From: Euperipatoides rowelli
Lineage: Eukaryota; Onychophora; Udeonychophora; Euonychophora; Peripatopsidae
Length of the DNA stretch: 10,728 bases
NCBI GenBank assembly: GCA_003024985.2
Contig: PXIH01S0026790.1
Direction: 5' to 3' (one strand)
The stretch's first letter is position 1. Each line of letters begins with the position of its first letter. A program made the translations under genes and the position numbers. Of this stretch, positions 1-8,479 are shown piece after piece. The notes beneath the pieces were generated by a model. That model was not told the DNA's origin. It did not search any database and saw only the letters and a list, made by a program, of their open reading frames with translations.

Positions 1-288
1 CCCTCACACCTTTCAAATTCAGTTAGGATGGAATAAACTGTAAAACAACAATTTGGTTTAAAGGTAAGAAAGATTATAACTTGCTATTTCTCATTTCGCT
101 GAAACCCAGCTAGAATAGTGTGTTATAACTGTTTGGCCATAATCTATCCGACAGCACCTGTCACAACTATCTGATAAAATCATGATTATGGTCAAACAAA
201 TAACTAAAATTGCAGTAAATTAAAACATTTAAAAAAAATGGATTTGAAATGAACAACAGAGTCAACGATAATTATAAAATATTACAAC

Positions 289-294
289 TTTATT
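289..294 (-). promoter_or_regulatory. Candidate poly(A) signal AATAAA for the minus-strand gene
   Basis: The complement of 289-294 is AATAAA, 33 bases beyond the proposed TAG stop at 327-329. It is followed within about 30 bases by a GT-rich stretch on the minus strand (around 245-270), the usual arrangement of hexamer plus downstream element. In AT-rich DNA the hexamer is common, so it supports the gene model only together with the exon phases. Confidence 0.35.
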
Positions 295-326
295 AAATTT
301 TTCCCTATAGCTTATGTATGCCATTA

Positions 327-433
327 CTAGTGAGAAGCTTGTGTGCGTGTGTGTAATGCTAAGTCATCCAGGTGCACCGGAACCTTTTGTTGGTATTCAT
401 CATAGGAGCATGCCCTACTGGGTTGGGTGCAGC
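327..433 (-). CDS. Candidate terminal coding exon of an unrecognised host gene
   Basis: Read on the minus strand, this 107-base stretch enters in phase 1 (two bases complete a Gly codon) and encodes 34 further residues before TAG at 327-329. The peptide contains CTQPSRACSYDEYQQKVP and ends in HTRTQASH. Base composition is far more balanced than the surrounding AT-rich DNA. The proposed acceptor is CAG just before position 433; its pyrimidine tract is poor, which is the weakest point of the model. An AATAAA lies 33 bases past the stop with a GT-rich stretch beyond. The frame agrees with the donor phase of the upstream candidate exon (724-776). I do not recognise the protein. The plus strand is also open here (314-454, starting with ATG, 46 residues), so strand choice rests on the splice and poly(A) context. 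Chance coding potential is the main alternative. Confidence 0.42.
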
Positions 434-723
434 CTGGATGCTTACTATACCTAACTTAATGGCCTTATTTTTCATTTTAATCTTTAAAATTAAAACTACC
501 TAGCCTGTGATAAGTTGTATTTGGGTTGCACAACATTTGAGAGATCTCCTATCATTTAATGCAACTAGATGTTTGTACATAAATCTGACAGTGTTCATGT
601 AAAAAAACATTTCTTGACTTGACTTGACAAGATCTAAAAAGAGAAGAACATCCTGCACTGTTTGTAATAAAAGCATTACGAGAAATAACTATAGACTACA
701 GTTTTAATATAATTAAATATTAC
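434..723 (-). other. Proposed 290-base intron
   Basis: This AT-rich stretch lies between two candidate exons. On the minus strand it begins GTAATA and ends CATCCAG. It contains three copies of CTTGA in a row (613-627) and the short self-complementary ends CTTG/CAAG around them. No other gene-like content is seen apart from the end of the plus-strand frame noted for 314-454. Confidence 0.35.
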
Positions 724-776
724 CTCGCTTGATATTTGGATTTACAAATATTTTATTTGCAGCCTGTCGTGCGCGC
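724..776 (-). CDS. Candidate 53-base internal coding exon, minus strand
   Basis: On the minus strand this segment sits between an acceptor (T-rich, ending TTTTTATTAG at 777) and a donor GAG|GTAATA (GT at 722-723). It is open in one frame, reading RARQAANKIFVNPNIKR with one base left over at each end, so it enters in phase 2 and leaves in phase 1. Those phases match the candidate exon on each side: the CA left at the end of 1186-1280 completes a Gln codon, and the final G completes a Gly codon with 327-433. The GCGCGC block at 771-776 is unusual for this AT-rich window. The residue mix (basic, few Lys/Asn runs) looks like real protein rather than translated AT-rich noise. The family is unknown. 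A short exon chosen by eye can always be a coincidence. Confidence 0.42.
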
Positions 777-1185
777 CTAATAAAAACATAATAATAAACA
801 TAATTAAATTTCCAAGGACATCTGATTAAACTATTAAATAACTAAAAAATTTGTATGGACAGTGAACACCCCTAACACTATCTAGTCTACACTAAACATA
901 AGTAAATGATTGATCATGCCATAGAGAGAGTTTAGGGAAACATCATAAAATTTATTCTGGCCATTAGGCCAAAGTAAGTAAAACTATTTACAAATTGAAA
1001 TATTTAAATATTAAACTTTGTAAAATTATTGAATCTCTTTTTTATAAATTAAATAAGCATAACATACAAAAAAATAAATAATTTGCGTGGTCAAACTATA
1101 TTAACTAAATTAAATTACCTTAGATTTATTGCTGTGACTTACTGAGTTTTTCGCAGTGCAAGTTATTGTTCTTTAGTGAGCTCAC
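777..1185 (-). other. Proposed 409-base intron, very AT-rich
   Basis: On the minus strand it begins GTGAGC (1185-1180) and ends TTTTTATTAG. The interior is strongly AT-rich with no coding-like segment. A second, stronger-looking donor GTAAGT lies at 1138-1143, but using it would carry in-frame stops. Confidence 0.35.
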
Positions 1186-1280
1186 TGTCGATGGGCAGCA
1201 CTATCTAGGATCTGGGAACGCATTTGGAAAGATTTNGCTGGCAACTTATAAACATGAACAGGAACTTTCTTTGGTAAACT
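1186..1280 (-). CDS. Candidate 95-base internal coding exon, minus strand
   Basis: This minus-strand island begins after AACTGCAG (acceptor AG complement at 1281-1282) and ends at a GTGAGC donor (1180-1185). It reads SLPKKVPVHVYKLPA, one Ala codon with an undetermined third base (N at 1236, still Ala), then SFQMRSQILDSAAHR and two bases CA. Reading through the donor would meet TGA at once, so the frame survives only if splicing occurs; the next candidate exon (724-776) restores it exactly. Codons use all bases evenly, unlike the AT-rich flanks. The deduced segment is basic and soluble; no family is recognised. The plus strand is also open here (1124-1303) with a weak resemblance to a double-stranded-RNA-binding motif, which I consider less likely. 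The intron to the next exon would be 409 bases. Confidence 0.42.
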
Positions 1281-1990
1281 CTGCAGTTAAATTCTTACAT
1301 TAGAGACATCAGCATAAATTCAGCATTTGAAATATATGACTTAAGAAAACTTTAAGTAACAAATTTGCATCAGCTTCTTGGTTAACTTTTTCATGACTGG
1401 ACACTGTACATTAGTCTTGGCTGGATTGCTCGCAACAAGTTCTCTATGTTGTGGAAACTTCTGTCAGCCACTTCTACCGTACCATTATGCTTCTTATAAC
1501 TTCAGCATTCTTCTACCATATTAGTCTTCTTAATATCTCGATGTCATCTTGGGCAATAATAATATTTCTTCCTTTTTTCTTTGGGCAATCTTACTATCTA
1601 TATATTTTTCTTTTGGCAAGTCTTCCTATTCATTTTTTTCTTCTGGCAAATCTTCCTGTTTTCTTTCTTTTGGCAAATCTTATGTCTCTCTTCCTTTGCC
1701 AAATCTTCCTATTTATTTATTTCCTTCTTGTTGCTCAAACTTATATATGGCAAATATGGAGGAATCCTCTTCACATATTTTTACTTCACAGATTTTCTTA
1801 AGTATTCCATTGTTTTCTTAAATTAAAGTTTGTCATAGGCTATACTTCAATTAGTCCAAATAGTACGCCTTTTCTCCTCAGCTTGATCCAAATTTAGTAA
1901 TGTTACACTCAGATCGCTACCTCTGGATTTGATAAAATTCCCATAGTGCTGTTGTATATGTTGATGCGGAGTGTGGAAATGCTGTCATGA
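1281..1990 (-). pseudogene. Stretch with broken, protein-like minus-strand readings
   Basis: Reading the minus strand from about 1990 down to 1290 gives a run of short open segments in shifting frames that look more like protein than expected. They include YGNFIKSRGSDLSVTLLNLD then QAEEKRRTIWTN (stop near 1850), EEDSSIFAIYKFEQQEGNK (around 1730-1770), the EDLPKE repeats (1575-1712), ADRSFHNIENLLRAIQPRL (around 1400-1460) and SHEKVNQEADANLLLKVF (around 1345-1400). Each is ended by a stop or shift, and no single frame persists. This could be an old decayed coding sequence, or purine-rich intron DNA that merely translates to Glu/Lys/Asn-rich peptides. No family is recognised. It lies inside the proposed intron between 1280 and 2437. 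Confidence 0.2.
1575..1712 (-). repeat. Degenerate tandem repeat, unit about 26-32 bp
   Basis: On the plus strand a TGGCAAATCTTCCT-like core recurs with starts near 1583, 1614, 1644, 1671 and 1697, separated by T-rich spacers, giving periods of about 31, 30, 27 and 26. On the minus strand the core reads GAAGATTTGCCA, and the units translate to EDLPKEKY, EDLPEEKNE, DLPKERKQ and EDLAKEERH. Two adjacent periods are multiples of three, which would fit a coding repeat later hit by indels; a non-coding minisatellite is equally possible. The 116-residue plus-strand frame over this stretch (1451-1801) is a hydrophobic Phe/Leu-rich shadow of the same repeats. Confidence 0.6.
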
Positions 1991-2394
1991 TTGACAAAAT
2001 TACAATACAGTTTATGATAAAGACTTTCAGCACATTGGGTGTATATAGTTGTGAATAGCAATCTCCTAGTCTGATATCACATTGTCTTAAAGTTCTCTTC
2101 ACAAAATAAAGATTAGAACAAACGTAGAAGAGTCTATGCTTCACATAAAGTGCCCATTTAAAATAAATTCAAAGTTTATATGATTTCATATAGAAATATT
2201 AGTAACGACAGTTTAAAATGTGTAACTAAACACGGCATATACTTAACTATATAGAATGATGACTAAAAATGTACATATAAATAAACAAAACTAGCTGACT
2301 AGACCAACGCATCACAACTTTAATTAAAAACAAATTTTAATGTATAAGTATTATTAAATAAATAAAACAGACATTCTAGCATTTAAAAAGTTAA

Positions 2395-2545
2395 GGAGAG
2401 AGAAACGCACTGACAGCCGTATGCGATCCCACCTACCCGCACCAGGCTTAAAAATAGCACTGTTACGATCAAGGACTGAGGAATAAAAAGGAGGTGCAGG
2501 AGGTAAGAGAGCAGACTGCCTGTCAGTACGAAATTCACAAACAAT
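2395..2545 (-). other. GC-richer island with open minus-strand frames
   Basis: This patch stands out from its AT-rich flanks. On the minus strand one frame reads ALLPPAPPFYSSVLDRNSAI and runs on for about 60 codons. Another reads the hydrophobic FVLTGSLLSYLLHLLFIPQ through SLIVTVLFLSLVR, with no stop over about 65 codons. The plus strand has a strong donor-like GGAG|GTAAGAG near 2500. It may be an exon on either strand; the candidate minus-strand exon 2437-2475 lies inside it. The flank 2546-3049 shows no gene-like content. Confidence 0.3.
2437..2475 (-). CDS. Possible 39-base upstream exon of the same minus-strand gene
   Basis: On the minus strand a long pyrimidine-rich tract (about 2476-2515) ends in TTTTTATTCCTCAG, the best-looking acceptor in the window. 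Thirty-nine bases later there is a CGG|GTAGGT donor (GTAGGT at 2431-2436). In the frame that joins to 1186-1280 in phase 0 it would read SLIVTVLFLSLVR, the end of a possible membrane helix. In a second open frame it reads LDRNSAIFKPGA. The length is a multiple of three, so it could be an in-frame microexon. The same DNA is part of a wider GC-richer island, 2395-2530, open in two minus-strand frames without splicing. The intron to 1280 would be about 1.16 kb. This exon is much less certain than the three downstream ones. Confidence 0.22.
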
Positions 2546-3049
2546 AACAAATAAAAAGTTGATTTAAGATTTTGATATAGTAATGCTTTAAATAAATAAA
2601 TGAATTATAGTGACATAAAGGATTCATTACAACCTAATCCATGAAGGTGGAGAAACAACTTATGAAAAATATAATTAATTTCAATACAGATAAAGCGGTA
2701 CAAACAAAAAGATACAAAGAAAAAACTTTTAAATATGGATCAAAAGAACAATAATTAAATTTCAGTTCAATTTCAACCGAAAGGAAAATTGACACAGACA
2801 TATAACTTATGGAAAAGTATAAGAATAAAATTTATAAGGGATTAAAAATTACATCTCATCTTTTGAGGAATATATTATATTAAAACACTTTTAGTTATAA
2901 TATTAATTTAAGGAGCATCAGAACTGTTCCAGTAGTTGAGTGGAGGTCAGCCACAATTAAAAATATTTAATATGGTGTTTGAGATAAAGATTAGGATGGG
3001 ATTTAAATAATTAAATTTCATCTATAGTAAATCAAATATTGAGTTACTA

Positions 3050-3067
3050 TATACACACATACACACA

Positions 3068-3109
<42 letters not shown>

Positions 3110-3112
3110 GGA
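3050..3112. repeat. Microsatellite: (TA)17 with ACACA and GGAT neighbours
   Basis: An interrupted ATACACACA stretch (3050-3068) leads into an uninterrupted TA run (3069-3102), followed by AAATAAATGGATGGATG. It is a simple-sequence repeat, probably length-variable. Confidence 0.95.
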
Positions 3113-3247
3113 TGGATGTCCTTAAGGACTAGGCTTACATCAGGGAATTCTCTGTATTAAAGATTAATAGAATGTGCAAATATTAAAGCTTTTGGAATAG
3201 AACTTCATGAAAAAAAATATGGAGGAATGAGAATTACCAGACGGTAA

Positions 3248-3445
3248 CAAAAAACTTCCAATTTTGAATTAGCAAATTGTGAAGGAAAAGCAGGTGGTAT
3301 AGATACCACACTAATAGAACTCCTGCAGAAGATGGATGACAATATGCTAAAAATAATGACAGACCTAGTGAACGATATATCTTCATTATATTGCAGAGAG
3401 TTGTTAACTCCAAAATTGTTAAAACTGAGATTACAATTGTTATGA
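3248..3445 (+). pseudogene. Fragment of a non-LTR retrotransposon reverse transcriptase
   Basis: One plus-strand frame is open for 65 codons. From 3266 it reads FELANCEGKAGGID (the F codon is at 3263), then TTLIELLQKMDDNMLKIMTD and LVNDISSLY. This matches the pattern GKAxGxD..xxELLK.....L..L.N.I that sits at the N-terminal edge of LINE reverse transcriptases, just before the first catalytic blocks. The following proline-rich block and the catalytic (F/Y)xDD are absent, and the frame runs into unrelated sequence after about 3391. A TAA at 3245-3247 closes it upstream. In the next frame, QRVVNSKIVKTEI (from 3394) could be a displaced later piece. It is therefore a short, dead LINE scrap of uncertain clade. 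Resemblance was judged from memory of the family, so a translated search is needed. Confidence 0.5.
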
Positions 3446-3688
3446 GTTTAAAAATACTAAGGGCCTTATAACTGGTGAAAGTTGTTAAGCTTTAATTGCC
3501 TAATGGGTTTCATAAATATGTAACCTTGTTAAGTCACTTTATCAAAATATTTACTGACAAAAGAAAATGTTTAAGTGACTTTTATCAATGTTTTATTGAA
3601 TGAATTTCATCTCCCTTTTTCTAATGTGTTTAATCAATACTTTGACTCTCACTATTTTGTGCCATTTGAAATAATCTAATTGCAATAA
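3446..3688. other. AT-rich spacer between LINE fragment and Helitron
   Basis: No open frame, repeat or recognisable motif is seen. It probably includes decayed element sequence or original host DNA around the Helitron insertion point (A at 3688). Confidence 0.5.
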
Positions 3689-3901
3689 TCTTAATATATA
3701 AGAGACAAAATTTGTATGTATGTTTGTATCCAATAATTCTAACCAACTTCTAGAAGTGCTAGAAAGCTGATATTTGGTACGATGATAGTTTAGGTACTAA
3801 AATCGACCAGAAAAATCTGAAAACTCCACATTTTAATTATGGTTCATTTTTAATTAATTAAAAAATCCTAAAATGACTATGGTGCCTCTGGTGATAAAAG
3901 T

Positions 3902-4102
3902 ATGCAACTTTTACATAGGAAACATATTGGAAGCCAAAATTCCTCTTCATATAAAATTATTTCAGAAGCTCTAAAGCAAATAGTTGCCTTGGTACAGCCT
4001 TTCAAAGTTTGGGATGGCACACAACTAAAGCAAATAGCTGATTTGTCTACAAGTCTTAGTTTGGTAACATTTTGCTCTTTCCTGTCAATTAGACTGAACT
4101 GA
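3902..4102 (+). other. 66-codon open frame inside the Helitron, probably not a gene
   Basis: It starts with ATG and reads MQLLHRKHIGSQNSSSYKII, then a segment partly built from the ~55-bp repeat (QIVALVQPFKVWDG, QIADLSTSLS). It is in the same frame as the helicase relic but is closed by TGA, with a further TAA at 4121. I see no helicase or Rep motif. It may be residual element coding sequence or a chance frame. Confidence 0.2.
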
Positions 4103-4149
4103 CTGCAAGTCTTAGTTTTGTAACATTGGCCTTTTTTCTGTCAATTAGA
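3971..4149 (+). repeat. Tandem repeat, period about 54-55 bp, 2-3 diverged copies
   Basis: The best pair is 4050-4093 and 4105-4149: both begin CAAGTCTTAGTTT, share GTAACATT in the middle and end CTGTCAATTAGA, offset by 55. CTAAAGCAAATAG also recurs at 3971 and 4025, offset by 54, suggesting a third, more diverged copy to the left. The array runs into the start of the helicase-like reading at 4142, so it may mark the edge of the internal deletion in the Helitron. Confidence 0.75.
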
Positions 4150-4507
4150 AAATTTAGGGCATGGTCAGTTAGCTATTCGCAGATTAAGTCAATATGTCAT
4201 TGAAGCAGTAAAACCGACAGGTTGTGCCTAGGGTGAATGTGTGTTTATACCTCGCATACCACTCATTCCGAGTAGGTGTCCCTTTGAATTGGAAATGTCT
4301 CCAGTTACCTTAAAACCCTGCTTTGCAATGATGATAAATAAAGCACAATGACAATCACTAAAAATAGTGGGTATCGACTTGCGCTACCTATGCTTTTCTC
4401 ATGGCCAATTATATGTCGCTTGCTCAAGAGTAAGCAGTAAGCACAACTGGTATATATTATGTCCTATAGAAAAGACTCGGAATATTGTATACAAAGAAGC
4501 CTTATAA
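4142..4507 (+). pseudogene. Helitron Pif1-like helicase, C-terminal relic
   Basis: The Helitron helicase unwinds DNA during rolling-circle transposition; only its last ~120 codons remain. In one uninterrupted register from 4142 the reading includes NLGHGQLAIRRLSQYVIEAV, GECVFIPRIPLIPS (from 4232), CPFELEMSPVTL, then CFAMMINKAQ with [11 protein letters not shown] (helicase motif V region), [16 protein letters not shown] (motif VI) and NIVYKEAL followed by the expected terminal TAA at 4505-4507. Two in-frame stops break it: TAG at 4229-4231, and TGA at 4349-4351 where the family normally has Gly after NKAQ. There are no frameshifts, so the damage is by point mutation. Everything upstream (Rep HUH domain, Walker A and B) is missing. 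Family assignment is by motif recognition and is strong. Confidence 0.88.
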
Positions 4508-4612
4508 ATCTTCAAAAACTATTTACTTTACTTAAGTTAGTAGCATTTCTAAGTATTGTTTTTACCGGCGAAGTTTGAAAATAAATTCCCCTAATTTCCA
4601 CGTTTGGTGTCT

Positions 4613-6129
<1,517 letters not shown>

Positions 6130-6652
6130 CACGCAGAGTGGTTCAGCCTCAGGCTGTCAAAGTGGGATAGATCTCTGAAGTAAGTTGGCCTCAGGAGCAT
6201 CAAGTTTGAAAACATGATGTGGCACGGATCCGGTCCACAGTGGTTGGCCTTAGCTATCCTCTGCTTCAGCTGGTTTATTTCTCATATATTCATGGAAAAA
6301 TAACCGCTCTGTCTTTGATAGTCGGCTGCTGCCTTGAGTTGATCTAGTTTGGGTAACTTATTAGGTAGGCTACCCCTGACATATTATTTTGATGGATATG
6401 GGAGTCTTAACTGGGGTTGGGTACTCTTGACTGGGTTGTACAGTTTCCTCAAGCCACTGGTTTTGACAAAATTAGCTGGAAAGTATCAGGGTACTGAGTA
6501 TTGAAAAATGTCAACTAGGCTGTGGCTGATAGACTGGAGCTGGGCTAGCACTGGCTGATCTCAGGCTGGTTTATATCTTCCTCACCATACTGTAGTTTAA
6601 CATTAGCTGGTGATGATTCTGCTAGAAGTATTAGATTGAGTCCTAAAAACAT
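6130..6652 (-). other. GC-richer island with interrupted minus-strand readings
   Basis: Composition changes clearly here. On the minus strand, ATG at 6650-6652 opens a 35-codon frame (6545-6652). It starts MFLGLNLILLAESSPANVKL, which looks like a short signal peptide, continues QYGEEDINQPEISQC and ends at TAG; a possible donor ATG|GTGAGG follows the QY codons. Further down the minus strand another frame carries NFVKTSGLRKLYNPVKSTQP, LDQLKAAADYQRQSGYFS and LMLLRPTYFRDLSHFDSL, broken by several stops. It may be exons, a decayed gene or an unknown repeat. The plus strand shows only Trp/Leu/Cys-rich noise. No family is recognised. Confidence 0.25.
6406..6443. repeat. Two-copy 20-bp tandem repeat
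   Basis: CTTAACTGGGGTTGGGTACT is followed at once by CTTGACTGGG-TTGTAC, period 20 with small changes. GCTGGTTTAT also recurs at 6269-6278 and 6565-6574 in the same GC-richer patch. Confidence 0.6.
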
Positions 6653-7480
6653 CTTTATCTCTCTCTTCTTTTTGATTTTTATGATATAAAGAAAAAGTAG
6701 AAGTCGAAGGATCCGAGTCCTAACCTTTATACCACTAATTTTTAAAACTCATGGTTAGGGTAGAAGTTAACACCTTTTAATTGTCCCATGTTTTTGTATA
6801 GAAAGCTGATCTAATAGTATTTTTGAGTTGTAAAAATGCATAATTAATAGTTCAGTTCCCAATAAAATTAAATTAAAATTTTGACAATAGATAATTATCC
6901 AGAGTCTGGTATGTCAAAGAGGGTTATTGGATCCTGGGTCATTGCTAAACAAAATGGTACCTATTATACTTCATTCCAAGAATCGTTATGAGTCACCAAA
7001 AAATTTTTATGTACAAAAAATAAATAATTAAATGTTTTGGAAACATCACAAATAAAGCCATCACAAAAATACATCTCAATGTTAAGGAAACACAGCCATC
7101 GACAGTTTGACACCAAGAATGAATAATTTTCAATAAAAAATGTTGAAATAAATAAAAATCAGGTTTTATTATTTATCACACTTGATTGAGCACCCTTAAC
7201 TCAGGACGGAAATGCCCAGGCTGACTGAAAAGCTTTACTAGGCCAATGTAAGCCAATGGAGAGGGGAAAATAATCTGCTCAAAGAATAAACTGTCAATTA
7301 CTTTCCAAACTTTGCAATCAAAGGAAGAGGGGGGAAAATCAATTCTACTCTTTTACTTCTAGGCTTAGCTTGACATTTATCTTTAAAATATGCTGAGCTC
7401 AAAAAATGATTTGACACTTTGTCAGTCAATAAAAATAAATTTATTAAATTACTTTAATAGAAATTATGAAATGGAAACAA

Positions 7481-7502
7481 AAAGGAAAAGGGGGAGGGGG
7501 GG
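7481..7502 (+). repeat. Purine-rich G-run (G5-A-G7)
   Basis: AAAGGAAAAG is followed by G-rich sequence interrupted by a single A. It is one of several homopurine tracts on the plus strand (also 7321-7337 and 9429-9445). Such tracts can adopt triplex or quadruplex structure; function is unknown. Confidence 0.8.
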
Positions 7503-7818
7503 TCGCTCATACTCTTCTGGAGACAACATTAATTCCAGAAATTTAAAATTTAGAAAAATATTAATAGAAATGAATTAATTCAAATGAGAAAAATTGTAAA
7601 CATGGTTTGATCAATAATGTTATCTTTGTTCCCTAAACTAGTCTGTCTGTCTGTGTACAGGATTTTGGAAGTATGCTTATTAAGAACAATTGACATTGAA
7701 TGGTTATGGAATAATTTTAAATTACTCGGAAATGATCAATTTACAAACTTCAACTTTACTTTAAGTTGGGGTATAATAACAGTTTTATGAATTATCAATA
7801 ATTGCAAAAAAAATTATT

Positions 7819-7834
7819 TAATAATAATAATAAT
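7819..7834. repeat. Short (AAT)n microsatellite
   Basis: Five AAT-type units in a row lie within AT-rich DNA. Confidence 0.8.
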
Positions 7835-8479
7835 GAATTTATTTTGAACTGTATATTAATTGTTTCTGATAAAAATTAGTCTGCTAAAGTTTCATTAAAC
7901 CTAGTTTGTATCCCAATGTTTAACATAATTCTTTCATCTAAAAAAAATCAAAAATATTAATATGGCATATCAGAAGTGACCAATCGAAAAAACTAATAAT
8001 CTTTGTTAATATACTTCTATAAAGACTAAAAAAATAATATGGATAAGTTTAAAAAAAAATCCTGAGCATGGGAATTTTTCTATTTTCCCTTTCTCAGACT
8101 TATCTTGCAAAAAAAATCTATCCTATAACATCTGTTGATTTTGACTGATCAATATAGATTATTCACCGAAGCTAGTTTCTAATTCTCAAAGGGACTAGTG
8201 GACGGAATAACTTTACATCTAACTGTTTATTCCAGACATTCGATTTTTCTTAATAAAAAAAAACAATAATAAAAAAAAAAGTTTTTACTACATAAAAAGA
8301 AGATCTGGTTTTATAAAGGATTGTCTATGCCTTTGTTAGAATTCTTAGAAACTAATTAGAACTCCAGATCATCTTATTTAAAAAAAAACAAAAGCAAAAA
8401 GCAAAACAAAATTATGCTACAAATAGGTGGAAAAGTTTGACTGGACATCATTATCACTTTAAAACTCAAAAGTGTAAAA

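Larger units (their letters stand above)
3689..4594 (+). mobile_element. Decayed, internally deleted Helitron (rolling-circle transposon)
   Basis: Three independent signs agree in order and orientation. The left end begins with TC and a TATATA-rich start (TCTTAATATATAAGAGAC at 3689), followed by the GTATGTATGTTTGTATCC and GCTGATATTTGGTAC blocks typical of arthropod Helitron 5' ends. The interior holds the C-terminal part of the Helitron helicase (4142-4507). The right end carries ACCGGCGAAG (4564-4573), which looks like one arm and loop of a decayed terminal hairpin, and then CTAA at 4591-4594. The flanks are A before the TC and T after CTAA, as expected for insertion between A and T without target duplication. 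At about 906 bp it lacks the Rep domain and most of the helicase, so it could move only with help, and is probably dead. The exact ends are inferred. Confidence 0.6.
6653..8479. other. Long AT-rich stretch, no supported gene
   Basis: No convincing coding region is seen. One plus-strand frame near 6860-6990 (SGMSKRVIGSWVIAKQNGTY, 39 codons between stops) is protein-like but isolated. Purine and G-rich runs occur at 7321-7337 (G6) and 7481-7502 (G5-A-G7); the latter lies in a 62-codon chance frame (7390-7578). An (AAT)n tract lies at 7819-7834. Runs of A occur at 8253-8280, and an A-rich tract with C and G interruptions lies at 8379-8411. Confidence 0.5.

Noticed and set aside
1124-1303. Plus-strand frame reading ELTVDGQHYLGSG, resembling the middle of a double-stranded-RNA-binding domain
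   Set aside because: The following KK.AK block is absent, the frame has no start or clear splice borders, and the opposite strand gives an exon that joins two others in phase. Kept only as an alternative.
1451-1826. Three overlapping plus-strand frames rich in Phe, Leu, Ser and Tyr
   Set aside because: They are readings of a T-rich degenerate repeat; hydrophobicity follows from base composition.
1917-2144. 75-codon minus-strand frame (starting at GTG)
   Set aside because: No ATG, no recognised motif, and neighbouring frames are equally open; not supported as a gene.
7390-7578. 62-codon plus-strand frame with KRKRGRGGR
   Set aside because: The basic part is just the purine run; the rest is AT-rich noise.
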